Positions 36,780 to 46,231 are shown, counted from the stretch's first letter. The stretch: 64,000 nucleotides of DNA from Deltaproteobacteria bacterium (GCA_029210625.1 JARGFU010000012.1:62001-126000); one strand, 5' to 3'. Made by a program: numbers and translations. The notes: generated from the letters alone by a model not told the origin.

Positions 36780-36792
36780 AAGACCTGCGGCG

Positions 36793-38439
36793 CTACTTTC
36801 CCGGGCAAGCGGCCACGATGGCCGGATCGAGGCCCTTGTTGCCGTAGTTCTTGTCGAAGGCCGCGGCGAACTCGGCGGCGAGCTTCTTGGCCCGCGCGTC
36901 GTAGGCCGCGCCGTCCTCCCAGGTGTTCCTCGGGGAGAGGACCTTCGAGTCCACGCCCGGGCAGGTCTTGGGGACCGCGATGTGGAAGAGCGGGTCCATC
37001 TCGTACTCGACCTTCTCGAGCTCACCCCACTTGGCGGCGTGGCAGAGGGCCCGGGTCAGGTCGATGTCCATCCGGCTCCCGACGCCGTAGGGGCCACCGC
37101 TCCAGCCGGTGTTCACCAGGAAGACCTTGGTGTCGTGCTCCTTCAGCTTCCGACCGAGCAGCTCGGCGTAGTCGCTCGGGTTGCGCGGCATGAAGGGCGC
37201 GCCGAAGAAGCGGGAGAAGGTCGAGACCGGCTCGGTGACGCCCGTCTCGGTGCCGGCGAGCTTGGAGGTGTAGCCCATGAGGAACCAGAGCATGGCCTGG
37301 GCCTCGTCGAGCTTCGCCACCGGCGGCAGGACGCCGTTGGCGTCGGCCGTGAGGAAGAGGATGGTCTTCGGGTGACCGGAGACCGGCGGGGTCTTGATGT
37401 TCGCCAGGGAGGTCAGCGGATAGGAGACCCGGGAGTTCGGCGTGAGCCTCTCGTCGTCCACGTCGAAGGTGCCGTCGGGCCACATCATGCAGTTCTCGAT
37501 GAGGGCGCCGTGCTCCTCCGGGGGCGCGTTCCGGAAGGTGGCGTGCCAGATCTCCGGCTCCTTGTCCTTCCGGAGGTTGATCAGCTTCGCGTAGCAGCCG
37601 TTCTCGAAGTTGGCGATGCCCTCGTCCCCCCAGCCGTGCTCGTCGTCCCCCAGCAGGAAGCGCCGCGGATCGGCCGAGAGCGTGGTCTTGCCGGTGCCGG
37701 AGAGGCCCAGGAGCAGCGCCGAGTCCCCGCGCTCCCCCTCGTTCGCCGAGCAGTGGAGGGGCAGGATGCCCTGCTCGGGGAGCAGGTAGTTCATCACGGT
37801 GAACATCAGCTTCTTGTTGCTGCCGCAGTAGGCCGAGCCGTAGACCAGCCCGAGGCGGTTCTGGAAGTCGTGGATGATGACCATGTGGCTGGTCTCCCCG
37901 TTGGGGAGCTTGCGCAGCCGGCCCTCGTACTTCTTCGAGTCGATCCGATCGTAGGGCAGGGAGACGAGGGTGAAGGGCTCGTCGGCGAAGCAGCTCTCCT
38001 CGATGCCCTCGGGGAGCTCCCGGAACATGTTGAGGCCGAAGAGGGAGTGGGTGGCCCGGTCGGTGACCATCTTCAGGGGGAGGGCGTAGGCCGGATCGGC
38101 GCCCACCGCCCGCTCGGTGACGAAGAGCTTGTCCTTCTTCGCCAGCACGGCCATCGCGTCCGCCCAGAGCATCTCGAAGGTCTCGGCATCGACGGCGATG
38201 TTGTTGGGGGCGTCCCAATCGACGGTGGACTCGGTCTCGGGGCGGCGCACCACCAGGGTGTCCTTGGGGCTGCGGCCGGTGGACTCCGGGGGCGTCCAGG
38301 TCGCGAGCGCGCCGTTCGCGGTGACGAGGGCCTCCCGCTTGTCGATGGCGTGCCTCACGAGGTCGGCCCGCGAGGGGTTCATGGCGACGTTGGCGTGCTT
38401 GGAGAGAACGGCTTCGAGGGCGTCCTTGAACTGGGTCAT
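36793..38439 (-). CDS. pckA: ATP-dependent phosphoenolpyruvate carboxykinase
   Basis: 548 residues. Converts oxaloacetate and ATP to PEP, the entry step of gluconeogenesis. P-loop GLSGTGKTTLSADP, kinase-2 FLLGDDEHGW, substrate site YGSAYCGSNKK, and the adenine site near TNSRVSYPL-type sequence (LTPNSRVSYPL). ATG 38439 gives the normal N terminus (MTQFKDALEAVL). Stands alone; divergent from the FrzS/AglZ-like gene with a 260-bp intergenic region. Confidence 0.97.
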   Translation of the reverse strand: MTQFKDALEAVLSKHANVAMNPSRADLVRHAIDKREALVTANGALATWTPPESTGRSPKDTLVVRRPETESTVDWDAPNNIAVDAETFEMLWADAMAVLAKKDKLFVTERAVGADPAYALPLKMVTDRATHSLFGLNMFRELPEGIEESCFADEPFTLVSLPYDRIDSKKYEGRLRKLPNGETSHMVIIHDFQNRLGLVYGSAYCGSNKKLMFTVMNYLLPEQGILPLHCSANEGERGDSALLLGLSGTGKTTLSADPRRFLLGDDEHGWGDEGIANFENGCYAKLINLRKDKEPEIWHATFRNAPPEEHGALIENCMMWPDGTFDVDDERLTPNSRVSYPLTSLANIKTPPVSGHPKTILFLTADANGVLPPVAKLDEAQAMLWFLMGYTSKLAGTETGVTEPVSTFSRFFGAPFMPRNPSDYAELLGRKLKEHDTKVFLVNTGWSGGPYGVGSRMDIDLTRALCHAAKWGELEKVEYEMDPLFHIAVPKTCPGVDSKVLSPRNTWEDGAAYDARAKKLAAEFAAAFDKNYGNKGLDPAIVAACPGK

Positions 38440-38619
38440 GAGTGGCGTCCTATCTGAGGGAAGAGAATGCAGCGTTCCCGCTGGATCGGCCCCCATCCAG
38501 CTGGGGGCCAGCCTGAAAGAACCCGAAACCTAACATCGCCCCCCCCGGGCGTCCGCTCCTCCGGGGTGCTTTTCCCCTGCCTTCCGTGGCCCATCCTTCC
38601 CCCTCCCGGGGGAGGCTTC

Positions 38620-38648
38620 TTGAGGCCATCTCGGGGCCGACGTACGAT
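38620..38648 (+). promoter_or_regulatory. candidate sigma70-type promoter for the FrzS/AglZ-like gene
   Basis: TTGAGG at 38620-38625 and TACGAT at 38643-38648, spaced exactly 17 bp. Transcription would begin near 38655, leaving about 45 nt of leader before ATG 38700. The rest of the 260-bp gap has two GC-rich inverted repeats, GCCCCC-N8-GGGGGC near 38489-38508 and CCTCCC/GGGAGG near 38602-38615. Confidence 0.5.
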
Positions 38649-38699
38649 GAGGGGCCGCGGCGTCTCGAGCAGGGGGAGCCTTCGGCGGGGACTTCAGGG

Positions 38700-41297
38700 A
38701 TGCCCAGCGTACTTCTCATCGAGAGCGATACCGTCTTTGCCCAGCACCTCGCGGCCGCCCTCGAGCTGGCGGGGTACGGCACAATCACCGCGGCCGACGG
38801 CGCCTCCGGCGTCGAGCAGGCCAGGAGCGCGCCGCCCGACGCCATCGTGCTGGCCGCCGAGCTGCCCGACGGCTCGGGTTTCGCGGTCTGCTCGCGCCTG
38901 CGCCGGGCCGCGGAGCTGGCGAGCATCCCCCTCATCCTCACCTCCTCCGAGGCGACGCCCGAGGCCATCGAGGCCCACAAGCAGAACCGGGCGGCCGCCG
39001 ACGCCTACCTCCTCAAGCCCTTCGATCCGGGCACCCTCGTCCAGCAGCTCCAGTCCCTGATGGGCGGAGGCGCGGCCCGGGCGGCGGCCCCGCCCCGGCC
39101 GGCGGCGGCCGCACCCCAGCCCGCGCCGACCGGCCCGGTGGGGGGCCCGGCCGCGGGCGCGCCCGTGATGTCTCTCGAGGACATCGCCGACGATCTCGAC
39201 CTCGACTTCCGGCCCGCGGGAGAGCCCCTCTCCTCCCCGGCTCCACCGCCCCTCGGCGGCGGCGCGCCCCCTCCCCTGCCGAAGGGGGGCGGCGGACCGC
39301 CCGCCATGAAGCGGAAGGCCTCCCCCACGGTCGACGACCTGCCCAACCCCTTCGAGGGCCTGGCCGCCGAGGCCCGGATGCCCGCGGGGGCCAGCCCGGA
39401 CGAGAAGCTGGCCTTCTTCCGGGAGCGCATCAAGCTCCTCGAGGCGACGATCCAGAAGGGCCGCGATGGTTGGACCGAGCTGACCAGCCGCTTCGCCGAG
39501 CTGCGGGGCGACGCCGAGGCCTACCAGGATCACATCGCCCTGCTCGAGCAGGACCTGAGCGAGCGCGACGAGGCCATCGCCGAGCGCGACGCCCAGCTCT
39601 CCGACGGAGACGTCTCCCGGGACTCCATCGAGGAGCAGTACATGGAGGCGCGGGGCGAGGCCTCGCTCCTCCAGGACGAGGTGAACCAGCACCTCGCCTC
39701 CATCGCCGAGCTCGAGGAGGAGATCGTCGAGAAGGGTCGCGCCCACGCCGAGGCGATGGAGGCCGCCGAGCAGGCCAAGCAGGACATCTCCGAGGTCCTC
39801 AACGAGATGATGCGCGAGCGGGAGGAGGACGCCAGGTCGGCCGCCGCCCGCATCGCCGACGCCGAGGCCAAGGTGGCCGCCCTCGAGGAGAGCCACCGGG
39901 CCGCCCTGGAGCAGGCGAGCATCGACAGCGCCGCCGCGCTCGATCAGCTCGAGCAGAGCCACCTCGCGGAGATCGCCGCCCTCAAGCAGGAGCTCGAGGA
40001 GCAGAAGGCCGCCCTCGCGCTGGAGCACCAGGGGGCGCTCGACGCGCAGAAGGCCGCCAGCGAGGAGGCCATCGAGGAGGCTCGCCGCCAGGCCGAGGAG
40101 CGCCTCGGCACCATCCAGGCCGACCTCGAGGGGGAGAAGGCCGCCATCGAGAGTGTGCTCGACGAGCGGGAGAGTGAGCTGGAGAGCCGCCTCGCCGAGC
40201 TCGAGACCCTGGAGGCCCGGCTCGCCGAGGCGATCGAGGGCGGCGGCAAGCTCACCGCGGAGAAGAACGAGCTCGCGGCGAGGCTCGCCGAGCTGGAGGC
40301 CCAGCTCGCCGCCCAGCAAGCCTCCGCCCAGCAGGCCGCCCAGGAGCAGGCCCAGAACCTCGAGGAGGCCGAGGCCCAGCTCGGCGCCGTCCAGGAGGCC
40401 CTCCAGACCACTCAGGGAGAGGCCGAGCAGCTCCGCGCCGAGCTCGCCCGCCTCCAGCAGGAGGCCGAGTCCTCCGGCCACGCCGCGGCGGAGCAGGTGG
40501 AGCAGCGCGACGCCCGCATCCTCGATCTCGAGCAGCAGCTGCAGACCCTCCAGCTCGATCTCCAGGAGCGCGAGCGGTCCCTCGCCGAGGAGCGCGAGCA
40601 CACGGTGGTGGTGCGCGAGCAGCTCTCCTCCCTCGAGGCGAGGAGCGACGAGCTCCAGAACGTCATCTCCAGCAAGGAGACCGATCTCGCCGAGGTGAAG
40701 GGCGAGGCCGACGCCCGGGAGATGGAGCTCACCCGCCTGCGCGAGGAGCTCGCCTCACGCGAGCGCCAGGTCGAGGCCGCCCAGCAGGCCACGCAGTCCG
40801 CCCGGGCGCAGCTCGAGGAGATCCGCGGCGCCAGCAGCGGCCTGAAGGACGACGTCGCCGACGCCCAGGATCAGGCGCGCCGCTTCTCGGCCGACCTCGA
40901 GGAGGAGCGGAAGGCGCGGCGCGAGGCCATCGACAAGATGCAGGTCTTCCGCGACGAGATCAAAGCGCTCAAGGCGGCGGCCAAGGGGGGGGGCGACGCC
41001 CAGGAGATGGCCAGGCTCAAGAAGGCGGTCATGGAGCGCGAGCAGCGCCTCGACCGCATGGCCAAGGAGCTCGAGAAGCTGCAGGCTGCCCACAAGAACG
41101 AGATCGCCGAGCTCAAGGCGCACGCGGTGAAGGCCACCAAGATCGCCAAGGCCGCGAAGGCGAAGCTGGACGCGGCCGGCGCCGGCGCCGGCGACGGGGG
41201 CAACAGTGAGGAGACCCTCGCCCTGAAGAAGCGCGTCCTGCAGCTGCAGAAGGCGCTCCAGAACGCGAAGGCGAAGATCGAGCAGCTGGAGGGGTAG
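38700..41297 (+). CDS. pseudo-receiver plus long coiled-coil protein, FrzS/AglZ-like
   Basis: 865 residues. Residues 1-122 form a receiver domain with E8/D10 and K106 kept, but the phospho-accepting Asp is Ala52 (IVLAAELPDG), so it should not be phosphorylated. The opening VLLIESDT and the IVLA segment recall the atypical FrzS receiver of Myxococcus xanthus. Residues 123-235 are a Pro/Ala/Gly linker; about 240-865 is near-continuous coiled coil. FrzS and AglZ share this layout and act at cell poles and focal adhesions in motility. The in-frame extension to 38586 precedes the likely promoter and is rejected. First gene of a rightward run with an ABC exporter. Confidence 0.82.
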   Translation: MPSVLLIESDTVFAQHLAAALELAGYGTITAADGASGVEQARSAPPDAIVLAAELPDGSGFAVCSRLRRAAELASIPLILTSSEATPEAIEAHKQNRAAADAYLLKPFDPGTLVQQLQSLMGGGAARAAAPPRPAAAAPQPAPTGPVGGPAAGAPVMSLEDIADDLDLDFRPAGEPLSSPAPPPLGGGAPPPLPKGGGGPPAMKRKASPTVDDLPNPFEGLAAEARMPAGASPDEKLAFFRERIKLLEATIQKGRDGWTELTSRFAELRGDAEAYQDHIALLEQDLSERDEAIAERDAQLSDGDVSRDSIEEQYMEARGEASLLQDEVNQHLASIAELEEEIVEKGRAHAEAMEAAEQAKQDISEVLNEMMREREEDARSAAARIADAEAKVAALEESHRAALEQASIDSAAALDQLEQSHLAEIAALKQELEEQKAALALEHQGALDAQKAASEEAIEEARRQAEERLGTIQADLEGEKAAIESVLDERESELESRLAELETLEARLAEAIEGGGKLTAEKNELAARLAELEAQLAAQQASAQQAAQEQAQNLEEAEAQLGAVQEALQTTQGEAEQLRAELARLQQEAESSGHAAAEQVEQRDARILDLEQQLQTLQLDLQERERSLAEEREHTVVVREQLSSLEARSDELQNVISSKETDLAEVKGEADAREMELTRLREELASRERQVEAAQQATQSARAQLEEIRGASSGLKDDVADAQDQARRFSADLEEERKARREAIDKMQVFRDEIKALKAAAKGGGDAQEMARLKKAVMEREQRLDRMAKELEKLQAAHKNEIAELKAHAVKATKIAKAAKAKLDAAGAGAGDGGNSEETLALKKRVLQLQKALQNAKAKIEQLEG

Positions 41298-41300
41298 GCC

Positions 41301-42254
41301 GTGCCGCCCACCCCCGCCATCGCGGTCGCCGACCTCACCAAGGTCTTCCGGGGCTTCGGCCGCCGGAGCGGCGTCCGGGCCCTCGACGGAGTGAGCCTGG
41401 AGGTCCCGGCGGGCAGCGCCTTCGGCCTGATCGGCCTGAACGGCGCCGGCAAGACCACCCTCATCAAGATCCTGCTGGGCGTGGTGCACGCCACCGCCGG
41501 GCGGATCCAGCTCCTCGGGGGCCCGCCGAGCGACCGGGAGATCCGGCAGCGGATCGGCTACCTGCCCGAGCGCCTCCACCTCCCCCCCGCCTTCACCCCC
41601 CGCGAGTTCCTCACCAGCGTGGGCCGCCTCAAGCGCCTGCGCGATCCTGCGGCGGAGGCCGAGCGCCAGCTCGCCCGGGTCGGCCTGCAGGACGCCCTGG
41701 GCCGCAAGCTGAAGACCTTCTCCAAGGGGATGCGCCAGCGCACCGCCCTGGCGGCGGCGCTGGTCGGCGCCCCCGAGCTGCTGATCCTCGACGAGCCCAC
41801 CGACGGCATCGATCCCCTGGGCCGGATCGAGGTGCGCCACATCCTCGAGGAGGAGCGCCAGCGGGGCGCCACCCTCTTCCTGAACTCGCACCTCCTGGCC
41901 GAGACCGAGCGGGTCTGCGACCGGATCGGCATCCTCTCGGAGGGGCGCCTGCTGCGGGAGGGGCCCCTCTCGGAGCTGGCCGGCGGCGCGCCGCGCTGGC
42001 GGGTACGCTTCTCGACCGGAGAGGTCGGCGACGCCACGACCCCCGAGCTCCTCGCGGGCCTCGCCGGGCAGGGCTTCGCCCCCGACGGGGCGCCCGGGAG
42101 CTTCCTGGTCGAGGCCGGGGACGCCGCGACCCTCAACGCCCACCTCGACGCGGCCCGGGCCCGGGGGGCCCTGATCCTCGAGGTCTGCCGGGACCTCAAG
42201 GACCTGGAGGGCATCCTCTCCGAGGCGGTGGGCCAGGAGGGGCGGCGCGGATGA
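41301..42254 (+). CDS. ABC transporter ATP-binding protein (ABC-2 exporter type)
   Basis: 317 residues. Walker A GLNGAGKTT, signature FSKGMRQRTALAAAL, Walker B LLILDEPTDGID, switch histidine NSHLL. A C-terminal extension of about 90 residues follows the core. GTG start 3 bp after the FrzS/AglZ-like stop; 4-bp overlap with the permease gene. Together they resemble NatA/CcmA-type exporters or gliding-linked ABC exporters; the substrate is unknown. Confidence 0.93.
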   Translation: MPPTPAIAVADLTKVFRGFGRRSGVRALDGVSLEVPAGSAFGLIGLNGAGKTTLIKILLGVVHATAGRIQLLGGPPSDREIRQRIGYLPERLHLPPAFTPREFLTSVGRLKRLRDPAAEAERQLARVGLQDALGRKLKTFSKGMRQRTALAAALVGAPELLILDEPTDGIDPLGRIEVRHILEEERQRGATLFLNSHLLAETERVCDRIGILSEGRLLREGPLSELAGGAPRWRVRFSTGEVGDATTPELLAGLAGQGFAPDGAPGSFLVEAGDAATLNAHLDAARARGALILEVCRDLKDLEGILSEAVGQEGRRG

Positions 42255-43099
42255 GGAGCCTGGGCGTCATCGGCACCCTCGCCCTCGATCTCCTGCGCGA
42301 GGCCCGCGCCCGCAAGTGGGTCTGGGCCCTGGCGCTGGCGGTGACCGCGGCCCTGCTGACGGTGGCCTTCGCCCTGCGCCTCGACGTGGTCGATGGCGCC
42401 CTGGCCGCCTCCCGCTTCTTCGGTGACTCGATCGGGCGGGGCGTCTACCAGCCGGTGGAGGTCTTCCTCCGCCCCCTCTTCGAGGCCTCGGCCTACGTCG
42501 TCTTCTACGGCGGGATGATCTTCGGGATCATCGCCTGCGCCGACTTCGCCCCCAGCCTGCTGGCGCCAGGGAGGATCGAGCACCTCCTCTCGCTGCCCCT
42601 GCGGCGGACCGAGCTGCTGGCCGGCACCTACCTGGGCGTGCTCCTGCTGGTGAGCTTCGGCGCCCTCTACGGCTCGGTGGGCCTCACCCTGATCCTCGGC
42701 GTGAAGGCCGGGGTCTGGGGCCTCCACCTGATCCTCGCCTCCCTCCTGGCCATCCTGGCCTTCGCGGCGGTCTACGCCCTGATGCTCGCCTCGGCGGTCT
42801 TCGTTCGCTCGGCTGCCCTCTCGGCCGGCGCCGGCTTCCTCCTCTTCGTGCTGGGCATCATCGCCACCTACCGCGCGGACATCGCCCGCCTCTTCGAGGC
42901 CGGCCTCTCCCGGCAGCTCTTCACCTGGCTCACCGCTCCCCTGCCCCGGATCGCCGGCCTGGCCAACCTGGCCGGCGCCATCGCCGCGGAGGGCCCGGTC
43001 GAGCAGGGGACCCTCCTGCGGTTGGGCCTGGGCGCCCTGGTCTTCGCCGCGGCCGGCTTCGCGCTGGCGGCCTGGCGCTTCGGCGGAAAGGACTACTGA
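42251..43099 (+). CDS. ABC-2 type permease
   Basis: 282 residues with six predicted TM helices (for example WVWALALAVTAALLTVAFAL, YVVFYGGMIFGIIACADF, LGLGALVFAAAGFALAAW). The segment LLAPGRIEHLLSLPLRRTELLAGTYLG matches the cytoplasmic coupling region of ABC-2 permeases. Partner of the ATPase just upstream; overlaps the next gene by one base (TGATG). Confidence 0.9.
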   Translation: MRSLGVIGTLALDLLREARARKWVWALALAVTAALLTVAFALRLDVVDGALAASRFFGDSIGRGVYQPVEVFLRPLFEASAYVVFYGGMIFGIIACADFAPSLLAPGRIEHLLSLPLRRTELLAGTYLGVLLLVSFGALYGSVGLTLILGVKAGVWGLHLILASLLAILAFAAVYALMLASAVFVRSAALSAGAGFLLFVLGIIATYRADIARLFEAGLSRQLFTWLTAPLPRIAGLANLAGAIAAEGPVEQGTLLRLGLGALVFAAAGFALAAWRFGGKDY

Positions 43100-44190
43100 T
43101 GAAGCGTGGACAGCTGATCTGGCTCGGCCTGCTGGCGATCCTCCTGGGGGTCGCGGCCTGGCTGATGGACGTGGAGGAGATGCCTCGCGCCCACCGCGCC
43201 GAGAAGATGGACTTCCCCCGGGGGCTGGACGACGCGGAGCGGCAGCGCATGGTGCGCCGCCAGGTGCTGCCCGAGCGGACCCCGCCGGCGCCGGCCGACG
43301 AGCAGCAGCCGCCTCCCCCGCCGCGCCCCCGCGATCCCCTCCTCGCCGCCTTCCCCGGGGGCGAGGGCGGCATGGCGGTGGTGGGCGAGCTCAACGCCCT
43401 GCGCCACTCCCCGGTCGGCGAGATGGTCCTCTCGTGTCTGGGCGACAAGGCCTGGGGCGAGATCGAGAAGTTCAAGGACGAGATCGGCATCGACCCCCTC
43501 GAGGATCTCGACCGCTTCGGCTTCTCGGGGGAGACCGCCTACCTCACCGGCGACTTCGCCAGCGTGGACTGGGACAAGCTGATGAAGGGCGACAGCCCCA
43601 TCCACTGGGGAGAGAAGGGCGAGATCTACGAGCGGGGCTCGGAGGTCCTCGGCGTCTGGGACGATCAGCTGGTCGTCCTCGGCCGCGACCGCGCCGAGGT
43701 GCAGGCGGCCATCGATCGCCTGGAGGGCCGCGCCGAGGCGGGCGCCCCCACCATCGCCGAGCACCAGACCTACGGTGACGTCTACGGCGTCGTCGGCGCC
43801 GAGGCCATCGCCCGGCTCCTGGAGAGGGATCAGGACGAGATCTCGCGGCGGATCCGGGAGGTCGCGAAGCAGGTCTCCTTCCACCTCGACGCCTCGAAGG
43901 ACGTGGCCATGGTGCTCGACCTCGAGGGCAGCGACCGGGAGTCGGTCGACGAGCTGGCCCGCAGCCTGGCCGGCGCCATCTCCGCCGGCCGGATCGCAGC
44001 GCAGGAGCAGGGGGAGGAGGCCCTCGCCGACCTCCTCGACTTCGCCCGGGTGGTCCCCAAGGGCGAGAGCTTCACCCTCGAGCTCGCCCTCCCCGAGAGC
44101 TACCTCGCCGAGCACCTCGGCTCCTGCAAGTGGGTGCGCCCCGACCCGGACGCCCGGCCGGAGGATCCCCTGCAGGGCGAGATGGAGTAA
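43099..44190 (+). CDS. membrane-anchored periplasmic protein, unknown function
   Basis: 363 residues. One N-terminal TM helix (LIWLGLLAILLGVAAWLM), a Pro-rich linker (about 68-82), then a soluble alpha/beta region with paired segments DRFGFSGETAYLTGDFASVDWD and TYGDVYGVVGAEAI. No family recognised. Translational overlap with the ABC permease suggests it is an accessory part of that exporter. Confidence 0.72.
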   Translation: MKRGQLIWLGLLAILLGVAAWLMDVEEMPRAHRAEKMDFPRGLDDAERQRMVRRQVLPERTPPAPADEQQPPPPPRPRDPLLAAFPGGEGGMAVVGELNALRHSPVGEMVLSCLGDKAWGEIEKFKDEIGIDPLEDLDRFGFSGETAYLTGDFASVDWDKLMKGDSPIHWGEKGEIYERGSEVLGVWDDQLVVLGRDRAEVQAAIDRLEGRAEAGAPTIAEHQTYGDVYGVVGAEAIARLLERDQDEISRRIREVAKQVSFHLDASKDVAMVLDLEGSDRESVDELARSLAGAISAGRIAAQEQGEEALADLLDFARVVPKGESFTLELALPESYLAEHLGSCKWVRPDPDARPEDPLQGEME

Positions 44191-44213
44191 CAGGGAGGCA
44201 GGAGGAGGAGACC

Positions 44214-44831
44214 ATGTCCGAGAGCCTGATGCGCCTGCAGCAGTCCGAGAGCCTCGTCGTCCAGCAGAAGAAGGAGTGGGGCGAGATCCTCTCCGGCTGG
44301 GAGACCCGGAACCGCTACCAGATCACCTCCCCCGACGGGGTGGCCCTCTATCACGCCGGCGAGGTCGGCTCGGGGGCCCTGGCGGTCCTCACCCGCGGCT
44401 TCCTCAAGAACAAGCGCCCCTTCACCATGGAGATGCGGGACGCCGCGGGGGCGCCCGCCTTCAAGGTCGTCCGCCCCTGGACCTGGTTCTTCTCCGAGTG
44501 CGAGATCGTCGCCCCCGACGGCAGCGTGCTCGGCAAGGTGGATCAGCGCTGGGCCTGGTTCAACCGCCGCTTCACGGTCTACGACCGGCGAGGCGTCGAG
44601 GTGGCGGAGATCTTCGGCCCCCTCTTCCACCCCTGGACCTTCCAGCTGAAGGTCGGCGAGCAGGAGGTCGGCAAGATCACCAAGAAGTGGAGCGGCCTCC
44701 TCAAGGAGGCCTTCACCGACTCCGACAACTTCATGGTGCACTTCGGCCCGCAGATGGATCAGGACCTGCGCCTGGTCCTCCTCGGCGCGACCTTCCTCAT
44801 CGACTTCCTCTACTTCGAGAACCGCGAGTGA
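44214..44831 (+). CDS. scramblase/LURP1-like (tubby C-terminal fold) protein
   Basis: 205 residues. Alternating beta strands rich in aromatic residues (RNRYQITSPDGVALYHAGE, FKVVRPWTWFFSECEIV, DQRWAWFNRRFTVYD) resemble phospholipid-scramblase-related proteins. No TM helix is obvious except a short C-terminal hydrophobic part (LVLLGATFLIDFLYF). ATG 44214 has a strong GGAGGAGGAG ribosome site. Function unknown; possibly a lipid-associated partner of the upstream exporter. Confidence 0.6.
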   Translation: MSESLMRLQQSESLVVQQKKEWGEILSGWETRNRYQITSPDGVALYHAGEVGSGALAVLTRGFLKNKRPFTMEMRDAAGAPAFKVVRPWTWFFSECEIVAPDGSVLGKVDQRWAWFNRRFTVYDRRGVEVAEIFGPLFHPWTFQLKVGEQEVGKITKKWSGLLKEAFTDSDNFMVHFGPQMDQDLRLVLLGATFLIDFLYFENRE

Positions 44832-44838
44832 TCCGGCC

Positions 44839-45909
44839 ATGAGTGACCTCGCCCGCCGCCTCGCCGAGCGCACCCTCTCGCTCTGCCAGACCGCCTCCCC
44901 CTACGGGGAGGAGGAGGCGATCGCCCGGCTGGTCGAGGCCTGGGCGCGGAGCCCGGGGATGCGAAGGCGCGTCGAGCGCATCAGGAACAGCGTCGTCGTC
45001 GGAGAGGTCTCGGAGACGCGACCCACCGTGGCCCTCGTCGGCCACCTCGACACCGTGCCGCCCCACGAGGACGAGGCCCTGCCGCGGCTCGAGGAGGACC
45101 GGGTGGTGGGCCTCGGCGCCAGCGACATGAAGGGCGCCCTGGCGGTCATCCAGTGCCTGCTGGAGGACCTGCGCCCGGAGGACACGGGCGTGGAGGTGAT
45201 GGCGATCTTCTACGACAGGGAGGAGGGCCCCCACGAGGACAGCGGGCTGAAGACGGTCCTCGCGCAGCGCCCCGATCTGGCGAAGCTGGAGCTCGCCCTG
45301 GTGATGGAGCCCACCGACGGGGTGGTGCAGGTGGGCTGCCTGGGGTCCATCCACGCGACCCTGACCTTCTCTGGCAAGGCCGCCCACAGCGCCCGCCCCT
45401 GGCAGGGCGAGAACGCGATCACCGCCGCCGGCGCCTTCCTGGCCCGGCTCCACGAGATGAAGCCGATCGAGGTCGAGGTCGGCGGCCACGTCTTCACGTC
45501 GGTGGCGACGATCACCACCGCCCAGGGCGGCCGCTACCGCAACGTGGTGCCCGACACCTTCGTGCTGAACCTCAACTACCGCTTCGTCCCGGGCACGCCC
45601 CTCGAGGAGGCGCAGCAGCGGGTGCGCGAGCTGGTGCCCGCCTCGGCCGCGATCGAGTTCACCGACCTCGCGCCCTCCGGCGCGGTGCCCGATCACAACG
45701 CGCTGCTCGAGCGGCTGGTGAGCGAGGGCGGCCTGCAGGTCGCGCCCAAGATCGCCTGGACCGACGTCGCCCGGTTCACCGAGGCCGGGATCGACGCGGT
45801 GAACTTCGGGCCCGGCCGGAGCGACCAGGCGCACCAGGTGGGCGAGTACTGCGAGATCGCCCCCCTGGCCCGGGCCTACGAGGTGCTCTCGGCCTTCCTG
45901 AAGTCCTGA
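44839..45909 (+). CDS. dapE: succinyl-diaminopimelate desuccinylase
   Basis: 356-residue M20 metallopeptidase. Metal ligands in LVGHLDTVPPHED and GLGASDMKGALAV, the catalytic Glu in FYDREEGPHEDSG, dimerisation domain with GKAAHSARPW, and the final metal histidine in DQAHQVGEYCEIA. Removes succinate from N-succinyl-LL-DAP in lysine and peptidoglycan synthesis. Resembles the actinobacterial-type dapE. Tail overlaps the DUF1232 gene by 34 bp. Confidence 0.87.
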   Translation: MSDLARRLAERTLSLCQTASPYGEEEAIARLVEAWARSPGMRRRVERIRNSVVVGEVSETRPTVALVGHLDTVPPHEDEALPRLEEDRVVGLGASDMKGALAVIQCLLEDLRPEDTGVEVMAIFYDREEGPHEDSGLKTVLAQRPDLAKLELALVMEPTDGVVQVGCLGSIHATLTFSGKAAHSARPWQGENAITAAGAFLARLHEMKPIEVEVGGHVFTSVATITTAQGGRYRNVVPDTFVLNLNYRFVPGTPLEEAQQRVRELVPASAAIEFTDLAPSGAVPDHNALLERLVSEGGLQVAPKIAWTDVARFTEAGIDAVNFGPGRSDQAHQVGEYCEIAPLARAYEVLSAFLKS

Positions 45910-46157
45910 GGCCTCACCCCCGGCTCGAGGCGCCGATCGGCGCCCTCCGGGAGGGAGCGCTCCCGCCGCTCGCGCCGCAGCGACCGCAGGCCCTTCACGC
46001 AGCTGATGAGGAGGCCGATGGCCGCCGCCTCGTCGAGGTTGCCCACCACCGGGAGGGCGTCGGGGATCAGCTCGATGACGCCGGCTCCGGGGTTGAGCAG
46101 GTAGACCGCGCCGAGGAGACCGCCGAGGAGCAGGATCAGACCTTTGACGAGACGCAT
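45876..46157 (-). CDS. DUF1232 (YkvA-like) small membrane protein
   Basis: 93 residues. Two hydrophobic segments flank the family motif ELIPDALPVVGNLDEAAAI; the C terminus is Arg/Glu-rich. AGGAGG eight bases before ATG 46157 fixes the start. Function of the family is unknown. Confidence 0.8.
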   Translation of the reverse strand: MRLVKGLILLLGGLLGAVYLLNPGAGVIELIPDALPVVGNLDEAAAIGLLISCVKGLRSLRRERRERSLPEGADRRLEPGVRPQDFRKAESTS

Positions 46158-46231
46158 CGCGTGGACCTCCTTGGGACCGCGGGGGGTTCACCCTCTCCTA
46201 CGCCCGGGAGCCCCGGGGCATTTCAGGGGCG

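Noticed and set aside
36713-36792. tRNA-like GGTTCGA box near 36723
   Set aside because: No acceptor stem or cloverleaf can be drawn around it.
38700-41297. SMC-like ATPase for the long coiled-coil gene
   Set aside because: No Walker motifs; the N terminus is a receiver fold.
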